Below, piece after piece: positions 7,046-14,875 of a stretch of DNA of 19,121 nucleotides. This stretch comes from Cellvibrionales bacterium UBA3090. Its GTDB lineage: Bacteria > Pseudomonadota > Gammaproteobacteria > Pseudomonadales > Porticoccaceae. The stretch's first letter is position 1; each line of letters begins with the position of its first letter. The DNA lies in the NCBI GenBank assembly GCA_002367235.1, contig DFBC01000090.1, positions 1 to 19,121 on the forward strand, written 5' to 3'. Position numbers and translations under genes: made by a program. The notes below the pieces were generated by a model, which saw nothing but the letters and a program-made list of their open reading frames with translations, ran no database searches and was not told the DNA's origin.

Positions 7046-8278
7046 CTATTGCAAATGCAACGTATCCCTGTCGCTGAAACCCATCAGATAAAGAATGCCA
7101 TCCAACCCGAGTTTTGAAATGGACTGCTTGGCGTTGGCTTTCACTAAAGGCTTGGCCCGAAAAGCGATACCCAAACCGGCAATACTCAACATCGGCAAAT
7201 CATTTGCGCCGTCGCCCACGGCAATAACCTGCTCGAGATCAATGTTCTCACCCGCAGCAATTTCTCTTAGCAACTGTGCTTTTCGCTGACCATCCACCAC
7301 CTCACCTGAAACATTGCCTGTAACTTTTCCATCGACAATTTCAAGTTGATTGGCGTAGACGTAATCTATGCCCAGTTTTTCCTGAACCCGCTCAGCAAAG
7401 TAATCAAAACCACCGGAGAGAATCGCGGTTTTATAGCCAAGCCGCTTCAGCGTAGACATCAAGGCTTCAGCGCCCTCGGTAAGCTGCAAACGCTTGGTGA
7501 CACCCTCGAGCACAGATTCATCCAAACCTTTTAGCAACGCCATTCTCCTGGCAAAACTTTCTTTGAAATCCAGCTCACCACGCATTGCAGACTCAGTAAT
7601 CGCTGCAACCTGCTCTCCGACTCCGGCTTCCTTTGCCAATTCATCAATCACTTCCGCATCAATCAATGTGGAATCCATATCGAAGACCACCAAGCGACGA
7701 TTGCGGCGATAGATATTATCCTCCTGATAGGCCACATCAACATCCATTTCTGCTGACAACTCCAGCAGAGAAGCACGAAGCGAAGCCATGTCTGCGGGCA
7801 CCCCGCGCAGAGAAAATTCGACACAGGCTTTACTGTCATCATCGATCCGCTCCAGCGGTACACGACCAGACAAACGGGTAATTTTGTCAATATTAAGGCC
7901 ATGTTCCACCGTTACCGTTGTAACTCGCGCAATGTGTTGGGCTGAGACCCGGCGTGCCAGCAATGTCACTATATGACGGGGCTTGCCTTGCTGCCCCACC
8001 CATAGTTCATAACTTTCTTCTGAGATGGTCTGAAATTTAACTTTCATATCCATCGCGTGGAGACTGTAGAGAATTTCTTTCTGAACCTGTGCGGCCACTC
8101 GGGTTTCTGGAATTTTTGCAAGAATGCCAAGATTTAAACTAGCGTGAATCACGGCTTGCCCAATATCCAAAATATCGGAACCGTGTTCCACCAGCACTTC
8201 GGACACAGCACGCGTTACGCCTGGCTTATCTTCTCCAGACACATTAATCAGTAAAATTTCTCTCACAGCAGATTCCAT
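7046..8278 (-). CDS. serB: Phosphoserine phosphatase SerB
   Basis: SerB hydrolyses L-phosphoserine to serine, the last step of serine synthesis. The N-terminal half (about residues 5-180) contains two ACT-like regulatory domains: REILLINVSGEDKPGVTRAV begins the first, HIVTLLARRVSAQHIARV the second. The HAD phosphatase half has motif I as FDMDSTLIDAEVIDELA (nucleophile and acid are the two Asp around residues 198-200), motif II as ILSGGFDYFA, the catalytic Lys in GQRKAQLL, and motif III as AVGDGANDLPML. The long, double-ACT form (about 405-410 aa) is typical of Pseudomonas relatives rather than the 322-aa E. coli form. I chose ATG 8278 over the upstream in-frame TTG 8299, because conserved sequence begins at ESAVREILL. 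It converges with fimX and diverges from ahpA. Confidence 0.96.
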   Translation of the reverse strand: MESAVREILLINVSGEDKPGVTRAVSEVLVEHGSDILDIGQAVIHASLNLGILAKIPETRVAAQVQKEILYSLHAMDMKVKFQTISEESYELWVGQQGKPRHIVTLLARRVSAQHIARVTTVTVEHGLNIDKITRLSGRVPLERIDDDSKACVEFSLRGVPADMASLRASLLELSAEMDVDVAYQEDNIYRRNRRLVVFDMDSTLIDAEVIDELAKEAGVGEQVAAITESAMRGELDFKESFARRMALLKGLDESVLEGVTKRLQLTEGAEALMSTLKRLGYKTAILSGGFDYFAERVQEKLGIDYVYANQLEIVDGKVTGNVSGEVVDGQRKAQLLREIAAGENIDLEQVIAVGDGANDLPMLSIAGLGIAFRAKPLVKANAKQSISKLGLDGILYLMGFSDRDTLHLQ

Positions 8279-8320
8279 CACAGGTGGCACAAGCCACAAC
8301 GACTTTCATATTGAGCGGGT

Positions 8321-8349
8321 ATTATAGGAGAGCCAGGAATAAGATAGAA
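8321..8349 (-). promoter_or_regulatory. Candidate sigma70 promoter of serB
   Basis: On the minus strand a perfect -10 box TATAAT (8326-8321) is preceded at 17 bases by TTCTAT (8349-8344), a weak match to TTGACA. Transcription would start near 8314, about 35 bases before ATG 8278. Confidence 0.4.
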
Positions 8350-8398
8350 TGCGCCCATCGCACAAACCTGTTGAAAACAAACGCCATACCGGCAAACT

Positions 8399-8404
8399 TA
8401 TACT
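8399..8404 (+). promoter_or_regulatory. Possible -10 box of the ahpA gene
   Basis: TATACT lies 27 bases before the ahpA ATG. TTGAAA at 8371-8376 is the nearest -35-like element, but the 22-base spacing is too long for sigma70, so this is only a weak candidate. Confidence 0.25.
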
Positions 8405-8431
8405 AATTTAATTCTATGGAAAGATGGCTTA

Positions 8432-9637
8432 ATGGGCACAACCTATAAATTGTTTGCCAAAAGACTGCCTACATTAACGCTGACAGCCACACTGATAATA
8501 GGCTTGGTGATTGGCTTGGGCCTCAATTTTCAATTACATACCCTGGCCTCCCAACAACGCAACAACCTCGGTTCAACACTTGCTTCTCAGCTGGCAAAAA
8601 TAGTGCGCGACGCCGTTATTCATCAAGACACCCTGAGTTTACAGGTCGAAGTCGACGAAATGCTCGCTCTCGAAGGTATACAGCGTGCTTCAGTTTACGA
8701 TGCAAGTAACCGTCTATTGGTGCAGGCTCAACATGAGCAGATAACAGCCCATCAGTTAAGTCCACATACCAGACCCATTGATATTGAAAACACCACTGCA
8801 GGTTATGTGACCATTGAACTGAGCCAGCAGTATTTCTTTGCTCCCTACAAAGAGCTACTAAACCTGTTTATTTTCTTCTGGCTTGTCATAACGGCATTCC
8901 TAACATTGTTTTCAAGCCACTTAGCAAAAAAGGTATCGGCCAGACTCAACCGCCTCTCTCAACAATTACCCGGCGATGACTCAGAAAATCTAGATGAGCT
9001 CGGCATTCTGGAAAGACGTTTAGAGCCACTATTAGCCACCAGGCGACAATTGCCCACAGACCAGACCACCTATCAAAGCTCTATTCTTGGCATTGCCTGT
9101 AAAAACCTGCCGAGGCTTGAAAGCCTGCTCAATCGGGAACACTTTGAGACGCTAATGACACGTCTCGACTACTTAGTAGACGATGCGGCAGACTTATATG
9201 GAGCCACCCGTCTCAGCTCGAGCCACTACAGTATTCACCTCGAATTCCACAGCACCGACGAAGACGGCGACCACCGTCTTCGCGCCATTTACTGCGCCAC
9301 GGCATTGTTCCAACTGACGCATCAACTACTGACCACCCAAGGTGTTACCGTAGAGCTGGCCGGGGCTATTTCAAGTGCACCGCAGTCTCCCTCCACCTCC
9401 AAGCTACTTAACGAGCTGAATCACGAGAATCGTATCAACGGCTTGACCTCGCTATTAGAAAAATCGGCTGTTGGGGAAATATTGCTGGATAACGATACCG
9501 GCTCCCACCCCTCTCTCGCTGAAATCGACCTGTCCCCCCTGAGTGAAAACGATGCCTTATATCGGCTCAACGCGCTCAACGATGACGCGCAACAACTAGT
9601 CTCTCGGCAATTAGCCCTTCTCACTCGAAACCAGTAA
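8432..9637 (+). CDS. AhpA/YtjB (Smp)-family inner-membrane protein
   Basis: This 401-aa protein has a hydrophobic helix at about 13-33 and another at about 143-165. Between them is a periplasmic domain of about 105 residues, a sensor-like arrangement with VRDAVIHQDTLSLQVEVDEM near its start. The position divergent from serB is shared with ytjB (smp) of E. coli and with ahpA of Pseudomonas. The family's N-terminal part is about 210 aa in E. coli, so the cytoplasmic extension from about residue 166 to 401 is extra. Within it, residues about 217-330 loosely resemble the fold of class III nucleotide cyclases, but the metal-binding Asp residues are not evident. I see no HAMP, GGDEF or kinase motifs. 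The role is unknown. The family call rests on topology and gene neighbourhood. Confidence 0.7.
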   Translation: MGTTYKLFAKRLPTLTLTATLIIGLVIGLGLNFQLHTLASQQRNNLGSTLASQLAKIVRDAVIHQDTLSLQVEVDEMLALEGIQRASVYDASNRLLVQAQHEQITAHQLSPHTRPIDIENTTAGYVTIELSQQYFFAPYKELLNLFIFFWLVITAFLTLFSSHLAKKVSARLNRLSQQLPGDDSENLDELGILERRLEPLLATRRQLPTDQTTYQSSILGIACKNLPRLESLLNREHFETLMTRLDYLVDDAADLYGATRLSSSHYSIHLEFHSTDEDGDHRLRAIYCATALFQLTHQLLTTQGVTVELAGAISSAPQSPSTSKLLNELNHENRINGLTSLLEKSAVGEILLDNDTGSHPSLAEIDLSPLSENDALYRLNALNDDAQQLVSRQLALLTRNQ

Positions 9638-9699
9638 GCAAACCACTCGGCAGTTCACCCTGGTAAAGACCTCGTCCAAAACCCCACCATATAGACCAG

Positions 9700-9717
9700 C
9701 TTTACGTTAACGTAAAG
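9700..9717. promoter_or_regulatory. Probable LiuR operator (18-base perfect palindrome)
   Basis: CTTTACGTTAACGTAAAG is its own reverse complement and lies 44 bases before the liuR ATG. MerR-family regulators bind such dyads, and the TTTACGTTAACGTAAA core is of the type described for LiuR sites in gammaproteobacteria (from memory). It overlaps the TTTACG that would be the -35 box at 9701-9706. Regulation of liuRABC by its own first product is inferred. Confidence 0.75.
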
Positions 9718-9729
9718 GTAATCTATGCT
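9701..9729 (+). promoter_or_regulatory. Candidate promoter of the liuRABC operon
   Basis: TTTACG (9701-9706), a 17-base spacer and TATGCT (9724-9729) form an acceptable sigma70 promoter, with the start near 9736. The LiuR palindrome covers its -35 box and half of its spacer, so bound LiuR would be expected to repress it. Confidence 0.45.
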
Positions 9730-9761
9730 TAAACGACAATGTCACCGAGAGCACCCGCACA

Positions 9762-10148
9762 ATGCCCAACACCATGCTCGAATACAGCATTAGCGACTTA
9801 TCCCGCGAGTTTGGGATTACCACTCGAAGTATCAGGCACTACGAAGATATTGGCTTACTAACCCCCCAGCGAAGGGGACAAACTCGTATTTACGCAGCCG
9901 CAGACCGAACCAAGCTCAAGCTGATACTTCGAGGTAAAAGACTCGGGTTCAGCCTTGAAGAAAGCCGTGAAATTGTTGATCTGTACGACCCTGCCAAAGG
10001 TAACACCTCTCAGCTCAAACACCTGATTGGGAAAATCCAACAGCAACGGGAAAAACTGAAGCAACAACTGAACGACATACATCAAATGATGCATGACTTA
10101 CAAGACGCCGAGAATTCATGTTTGGCCGCTCTCAAAGAAACGGGCTGA
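9762..10148 (+). CDS. liuR: MerR-family regulator LiuR
   Basis: LiuR is the MerR-type repressor of branched-chain amino acid and isovalerate degradation genes. The winged helix-turn-helix is at residues 6-75, with YSISDLSREFGITTRSIRHY (recognition helix), EDIGLLTPQRR and the wing RIYAAADRTKLKLILRGKRL. It is followed by GFSLEESREIVDLYDP and a coiled-coil dimerisation helix at about 85-120 rich in Q, K and L. The 128-aa length lacks a large ligand-binding domain, as in other LiuR proteins. There is only one Cys (in ENSCLAAL), so it is not a thiol or metal sensor of the SoxR/CueR kind. It begins the liu operon and sits just behind the palindrome. The start at 9762 has only a weak GAGAG upstream; ATG 9774 (Met5) is an alternative. 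Confidence 0.9.
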   Translation: MPNTMLEYSISDLSREFGITTRSIRHYEDIGLLTPQRRGQTRIYAAADRTKLKLILRGKRLGFSLEESREIVDLYDPAKGNTSQLKHLIGKIQQQREKLKQQLNDIHQMMHDLQDAENSCLAALKETG

Positions 10149-10186
10149 GCTAAATCAATTCATTATGGCTTGGGAGGTATCACGCT

Positions 10187-11356
10187 ATGAACAACACCTA
10201 CCCCGACCTCAACTTCCACCTTGGCGAAGATATCCATCTGTTGCGCCACAGCATCAACAAGTTTGCTCAAACAGAACTTGCACCCAGAGCTGCAGACATC
10301 GACAGGGCAAACGAATTTCCCTCCGATATGTGGCACAAACTCGGAGCAATGGGCCTGTTAGGCCTAACGGTATCTGAAGAGTATGGCGGAGCCGGCATGG
10401 GTTACCTGGCCCATGTGGTGGCGATGGAAGAAATTTCCCGGGCATCAGCATCGGTGGGCCTTTCCTATGCCGCTCACTCTAATCTTTGCGTCAACCAGAT
10501 ATTCAGACATGGCAGTAAACAGCAGAAAACCACCTACCTGCCGAAACTCTGTAGCGGAGAACATGTTGGCGCGCTCGCCATGTCGGAACCGAATGCGGGC
10601 TCAGACGTAAAAAGTATAAAACTCAGCGCCAGTAAACAGGGCGACAAGTATCTCCTGAACGGGAACAAAATGTGGATTACCAATGGTCCTGATGCCGACA
10701 CCTACGTTGTCTATGCCAGAACGACCAACCCGGAAAATCAAAAAGGTTTTACCGCCTTTATCGTCGAACGAAACTTTCCCGGATTCTCCCGCCATCAGAA
10801 GTTGGACAAGTTAGGTATGCGAGGCTCCAATACCTGTGAGTTGGTTTTTGACAATACCGAAGTACCAGACACGAACATATTGGGCAAAGAAGGCGAAGGC
10901 ATGGCGATATTGATGTCGGGCCTGGACTGCGAACGCACGGTGCTCGCAGGTGGGCCAGTGGGCATCATGCAAGCCTGTATGGACACCGTACTACCCTATG
11001 TTCACGACCGAAAACAATTTGGCCAGGCCATCGGAGAATTCCAACTTATTCAGGCTAAGCTGGCCGATATGTACGCCGGCCTCAACGCTTGCCGCGCCTA
11101 CCTCTATGCTGTCGCAACAGCCTGCGATCACGGCGAGAACTCCAGAAAGGACGCCGCCGCAGTCATTCTGTTTACGGCGGAGATGGCCACAAAAATCGCC
11201 CTGAACACCATTCAGTTACTCGGGGGCAATGGCTATACAAACGATTTTCCTGCGGGCCGACTACTACGCGATGCCAAGCTGTATGAAATAGGCGCTGGCA
11301 CCAGTGAAATACGGCGCATGTTAATCGGCCGAGAGCTTTTCAACGAAACAAAATAA
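10187..11356 (+). CDS. liuA: Isovaleryl-CoA dehydrogenase LiuA
   Basis: LiuA is an FAD-dependent acyl-CoA dehydrogenase that oxidises isovaleryl-CoA to 3-methylcrotonyl-CoA in leucine and isovalerate catabolism, passing electrons to ETF. The signatures GALAMSEPNAGSDVKSIKL (acyl-CoA dehydrogenase signature 1), MWITNGPDADTYVVYA, GMRGSNTCELVF and QLLGGNGYTNDFPAGRLLRD (signature 2) are intact. The catalytic base is Glu249 in GLDCERTVLAGGPVG. That is the position used by isovaleryl-CoA dehydrogenases, unlike short- and medium-chain enzymes where it is near the C-terminus. AGTSEIRRMLIGRELF ends the protein. At 389 aa it is full length. GGGAGG is a strong ribosome site upstream. It is second in the operon, 38 bases after liuR. 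Confidence 0.96.
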   Translation: MNNTYPDLNFHLGEDIHLLRHSINKFAQTELAPRAADIDRANEFPSDMWHKLGAMGLLGLTVSEEYGGAGMGYLAHVVAMEEISRASASVGLSYAAHSNLCVNQIFRHGSKQQKTTYLPKLCSGEHVGALAMSEPNAGSDVKSIKLSASKQGDKYLLNGNKMWITNGPDADTYVVYARTTNPENQKGFTAFIVERNFPGFSRHQKLDKLGMRGSNTCELVFDNTEVPDTNILGKEGEGMAILMSGLDCERTVLAGGPVGIMQACMDTVLPYVHDRKQFGQAIGEFQLIQAKLADMYAGLNACRAYLYAVATACDHGENSRKDAAAVILFTAEMATKIALNTIQLLGGNGYTNDFPAGRLLRDAKLYEIGAGTSEIRRMLIGRELFNETK

Positions 11357-11398
11357 ACGACCTCATGGGCGCCGTTTAAATAGGCAGAGGTAACCCTT

Positions 11399-13006
11399 AT
11401 GACAGCAATTCGATCGCATATAAACCTCAAATCAGACGAGTATCTAAACAACCGACAGCACATGCAGGTGCAAGTGGAGAACCTCAATGCCCGACTGAAT
11501 CAGATCAACCTCGGAGGGGATAAAAAATCCCGCGAACGTCATACATCCAGAGGGAAGTTATTGCCCCGGGAGCGCATTAAATTATTGCTCGATGACGACG
11601 CGGCCTTTCTGGAACTCTCCCAACTGGCTGCCTGGGATGTCTATAACGAGTATCTCCCTGCTGCAGGCATAATTACCGGTATCGGTCAGGTTAGCCAACA
11701 AACCTGCATGATTATCGCGAACGATGCCACAGTAAAAGGCGGGACCTACTACCCTCTCACCGTAAAAAAACACCTACGCGCCCAACAAATTGCCCAGGAA
11801 AATAATCTGCCCTGTATCTATCTGGTAGATTCGGGTGGCGCCCACTTGCCACATCAAGATGAGGTGTTTCCCGACCGAGAACACTTCGGTCGAATATTTT
11901 TTAATCAGGCCAATATGTCGGCACAACACATTCCACAAATTGCGGTGGTGATGGGTTCCTGTACCGCTGGGGGAGCCTACGTCCCAGCCATGGCCGACGA
12001 AGCTATTATTGTAAAAAGTCAGGGCACTATCTTTATTGGTGGCCCGCCACTGGTCAAAGCTGCAACAGGAGAAACCGTCTCGGCAGAACAACTAGGTGGT
12101 GCCGAATTGCACTGCCGCACATCTGGCGTCGCCGATCACTATGCCGAAAATGACCAACATGCTTTGCAGCTGGCCCGCCAGTGCATCAGCCATTTGAACA
12201 GGGATCAACCAGACCGACACACGGTTAGCATTCCCGTAGAACCACTTTACGACTCAGAAGAAATCTACGGCATCATCCCCCACAATCCGCATTACACCTA
12301 TAACGTACGGGAAGTCATTGCCAGAATCGTGGATGGATCGGAATTCGATGAATTCAAAGCACTTTATGGCACAACACTGGTTTGCGGATTCGCCCATTTA
12401 TTGGGGCACCACATTGGCATTATCGCCAACAACGGCATTCTCTTTAGCGAGTCTGCATTAAAAGGTACCCACTTTATCGAGCTCTGCTGCCAACGAAAAA
12501 TCCCCCTTATTTTCCTGCAAAACATCACTGGCTTTATGGTGGGAAAACACCATGAAGAAAAAGGGATCGCCAAGCACGGAGCAAAGATGGTGGCAGCCGT
12601 AGCCTGTGCGAAGGTGCCTAAATTCACTGTCATTATCGGCGGCTCATTTGGTGCAGGAAACTATGGGATGTGTGGTCGCGCTTACGACCCGCGCTTTCTG
12701 TTTATGTGGCCCAATGCTCGCATCTCCGTCATGGGCGGCGAACAAGCTGCCAGTGTGCTGGCACAAGTTAAGCGAGAACAACGCCAGAAAGAGGAGAAAC
12801 CCTGGACCGAGGAACTTGAGGCCGCCGTTAAACTCCCCGTCATCAAACAGTATGAAGCTCAGGGCAACCCTGAATATGCATCGGCAAGACTCTGGGATGA
12901 TGGCGTAATCGACCCCATGGACACACGAAAGATCTTAGGGTTATCACTTGCCGCCGCATTAAACAAACCCATTGACGATACACATTTTGGGATATTCAGA
13001 ATGTAG
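11399..13006 (+). CDS. liuB: Methylcrotonyl-CoA carboxylase beta subunit LiuB
   Basis: This is the carboxyltransferase subunit of 3-methylcrotonyl-CoA carboxylase. It moves CO2 from biotin on the alpha subunit to 3-methylcrotonyl-CoA. The 535-aa length is standard. The N-half crotonase-like fold carries LVDSGGAHLPHQDEVFPDRE, FFNQANMSAQHIPQIAVVMG, SCTAGGAYVPAMADEAIIV and FIGGPPLVKAATGE. The C-half has the IANNGILFSESALKGTHF region, NITGFMVGKHHEEKGIAKHG and GSFGAGNYGMCGRAYDPRFL. The signatures separate it from propionyl-CoA carboxylase beta. Its partner, the biotin-carrying alpha subunit (LiuD), normally encoded after liuC, is absent from this window. AGAGG precedes the ATG. Confidence 0.96.
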   Translation: MTAIRSHINLKSDEYLNNRQHMQVQVENLNARLNQINLGGDKKSRERHTSRGKLLPRERIKLLLDDDAAFLELSQLAAWDVYNEYLPAAGIITGIGQVSQQTCMIIANDATVKGGTYYPLTVKKHLRAQQIAQENNLPCIYLVDSGGAHLPHQDEVFPDREHFGRIFFNQANMSAQHIPQIAVVMGSCTAGGAYVPAMADEAIIVKSQGTIFIGGPPLVKAATGETVSAEQLGGAELHCRTSGVADHYAENDQHALQLARQCISHLNRDQPDRHTVSIPVEPLYDSEEIYGIIPHNPHYTYNVREVIARIVDGSEFDEFKALYGTTLVCGFAHLLGHHIGIIANNGILFSESALKGTHFIELCCQRKIPLIFLQNITGFMVGKHHEEKGIAKHGAKMVAAVACAKVPKFTVIIGGSFGAGNYGMCGRAYDPRFLFMWPNARISVMGGEQAASVLAQVKREQRQKEEKPWTEELEAAVKLPVIKQYEAQGNPEYASARLWDDGVIDPMDTRKILGLSLAAALNKPIDDTHFGIFRM

Positions 13007-13031
13007 GATTTAGAGCCACCAGGAGTAACCG

Positions 13032-13820
13032 ATGACCGACACCGTGACCACCACAACGGACACCAGGGGCGTTACCACTATCACCCTCAACAGGGCAAAA
13101 AAACACAATGCCTTCGACGACCAGATGGTTGCCAGGCTAACCATGACATTAAAAAAAATCATGGCCAATTCAAAAACCCGGGTGCTCATTCTTGCTGCAG
13201 AGGGTACAACTTTTTCTGCTGGGGCCGACCTTGATTGGATGAAACGGGTTGGAACATCCCGCTATGAAGATAACCTGAGAGATGCGGAGGCTCTGGCAGA
13301 CATGCTAAAAACAATGAATGAAATGCCGCTGCCAACCATCGCTAAAGTGCAAGGGCCAGCCTTTGGCGGCGCGCTGGGTCTAATCAGCTGCTGCGATATT
13401 TCCATTGCGACAACAAATGCATTATTTGCTTTTAGCGAAGTAAAAATCGGCTTGATCCCAGCCACCATCAGCCCCTACATCATCGAGGCCATTGGAGCTC
13501 ACAAAGCGAGGCACTATTTCATGACAGGGGAAACCTTCGATGCCAGGCAGGCAGCCCAATTAGGGTTGATCAATAAGGTCGTTGAAGAAACACAATTGAA
13601 CGACGCCACCGCTCAACTCATTGCCACACTACTAAAAAATAGCCCCGCAGCGATGTGCGCAGCCAAACAGTTAGCTCAGGACGTCGGGAGGAACCCTATG
13701 AGTGATGCGCTAATTAAGGACACCTGTAGACGCATTGCCGATGTCAGGCTGTCCCAAGAAGGGCAAGAAGGCTTATCCGCCTTTCTGGAAAAACGTAAAC
13801 CCAGTTGGCAGCGGGAATAA
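13032..13820 (+). CDS. liuC: Methylglutaconyl-CoA hydratase LiuC
   Basis: LiuC hydrates 3-methylglutaconyl-CoA to HMG-CoA. It belongs to the enoyl-CoA hydratase/isomerase superfamily. The oxyanion hole is formed by FSAGADLDWMKR and GPAFGGALGLISCCDISIA. Further matches are AFSEVKIGLIPATISPYII and the LGLINKVVEE helix. The superfamily glutamates used by general hydratases are at the SEVKIGLIPA turn and differ from mitochondrial ECH, as in other LiuC enzymes. The length of 262 aa is typical. CAGGAG stands 8 bases before the ATG, and the gap after liuB is 25 bases. It is the last gene of the cluster visible here; a convergent gene follows 110 bases on. Confidence 0.93.
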   Translation: MTDTVTTTTDTRGVTTITLNRAKKHNAFDDQMVARLTMTLKKIMANSKTRVLILAAEGTTFSAGADLDWMKRVGTSRYEDNLRDAEALADMLKTMNEMPLPTIAKVQGPAFGGALGLISCCDISIATTNALFAFSEVKIGLIPATISPYIIEAIGAHKARHYFMTGETFDARQAAQLGLINKVVEETQLNDATAQLIATLLKNSPAAMCAAKQLAQDVGRNPMSDALIKDTCRRIADVRLSQEGQEGLSAFLEKRKPSWQRE

Positions 13821-13850
13821 TCAGGCCAATGGATCGTTAGTGAGTGGAAT

Positions 13851-13898
13851 GCAATAAAAATAACATGCACGTCTAAACGGTTCATTTAGACGTGCATG
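13851..13898 (-). terminator. Strong terminator of the nar-ppiC unit
   Basis: CATGCACGTCTAAA (13864-13877) and TTTAGACGTGCATG (13885-13898) form a perfect 14-base-pair stem with a 7-base loop. On the minus strand it is followed by TTATTTTTATT, a good U-tract, so it should end transcription coming from narGHJI-ppiC. On the plus strand there is no T-tract, so for liuC it is at best a weak terminator or a 3' stabilising hairpin. Confidence 0.8.
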
Positions 13899-13930
13899 CA
13901 GATAATCGATGTATAAACTTTAGTGCAAGA

Positions 13931-14758
13931 TTAGTTGGTCAGTGGGCGGCCAATCTCAAAATCGATGCCTTCGATTTCCGATTCATCGACCAACTTATGA
14001 ATATACTGTGCAATCGCTTTACGCTGACCGAACTCCATCAACATATTAGCCACATCACTTTTAACCTGATCATATTCCAGCTGTTTTCCCGGCAACTTCC
14101 TGTCAACATAGACCACGTGAAAACCATAACGAGACTCAACAGGGTCTTTCGCCAAACCTTCATCAAGCTCAAAGACAGCATCTTCAAACTCGGGAGTGGT
14201 CTGGCCTCGGGTAATCTGCCCTAAACTACCACCCGTTTCCTTTGAAGGACAATCCGAGTGCTCATTTGCCAGGGCTTCAAACTGTTCGAATGACTCAACC
14301 AACTTTGAAATCAGTGATTCCGCTGCCGCTTTAGCTGTGGCTCTTTTTTCTTCATCTTCGGGGTCAGCACCCAACAGGATATGTTTTAACTCCATCAAAT
14401 CCTGGCTGACAAACTGACTCTTGTTTGCATCAAAATATCGACGACATTCTTCTTCCGTGACCTCTTGCGGCGAAGCTTCCTGCTCAATTAATCGGCCAAT
14501 GATGGTTTCTTCTGAAGGTATCTCACTGACCTCAGGCAGATCCTTATCCAGACCTAGCTCTCTGGCTTTCTGTAACAGCAGCAGTTGAATAATCAATACT
14601 TCGGAGGACTTGCGGACGGCCTCCTCCTGAGATTCAGAAGCGTGATATTGCATCTCACGCGCGACTTCATCTGGCGTAATAACGGCGCCATTAACCTTGA
14701 TTTCTGAAATCTCAATGGGTGTTTGATCAGTGGAGTCAGTGTTGGAAGAGCAGCTCAT
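13931..14758 (-). CDS. PpiC/NifM-type parvulin peptidyl-prolyl isomerase
   Basis: This is a 275-aa parvulin. Residues 1-125 are a charged helical SurA/NifM-like chaperone region (VNGAVITPDEVAREMQYH, LIIQLLLLQKARELG). The isomerase domain from about 130 to 235 has ELKHILLGADPEDEEKR, EHSDCPSKETGGSLGQITRG and YGFHVVYVDRK, with both active-site-region His residues present. There is no signal peptide and no lipobox, so the protein should be cytoplasmic, unlike SurA or PpiD. A parvulin gene at this position, after narI, is known in pseudomonad nar operons. It probably helps fold or assemble the nitrate reductase, but that is inference from position. The gap to narI is 117 bases and the ribosome site before ATG 14758 is weak. 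Confidence 0.85.
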   Translation of the reverse strand: MSCSSNTDSTDQTPIEISEIKVNGAVITPDEVAREMQYHASESQEEAVRKSSEVLIIQLLLLQKARELGLDKDLPEVSEIPSEETIIGRLIEQEASPQEVTEEECRRYFDANKSQFVSQDLMELKHILLGADPEDEEKRATAKAAAESLISKLVESFEQFEALANEHSDCPSKETGGSLGQITRGQTTPEFEDAVFELDEGLAKDPVESRYGFHVVYVDRKLPGKQLEYDQVKSDVANMLMEFGQRKAIAQYIHKLVDESEIEGIDFEIGRPLTN

Positions 14759-14805
14759 AGGGATGTTCTCTAATTACGGTTTGTCATAGAAGAGGCCGGA
14801 AAGAT

Positions 14806-14853
14806 AGGCCGGGACATATTTCAACGACTCGTCAAAACTATAAGTCCCGGCCT
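14806..14853. repeat. Inverted repeat in the narI-ppiC spacer
   Basis: AGGCCGGGAC (14806-14815) and GTCCCGGCCT (14844-14853) are exact inverse complements around a 28-base loop. AGGCCGG also occurs at 14793-14799, so two arms could compete for the same partner. In the nar transcript this would be a stable intercistronic hairpin, without a clear U-tract after it. Confidence 0.6.
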
Positions 14854-14875
14854 TCATTGCAAAACACTGTTCAGA

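Noticed and set aside
8279..8299. Upstream TTG start for serB adding 7 residues
   Set aside because: No ribosome site, and conserved sequence starts at MESAVREILL from ATG 8278.
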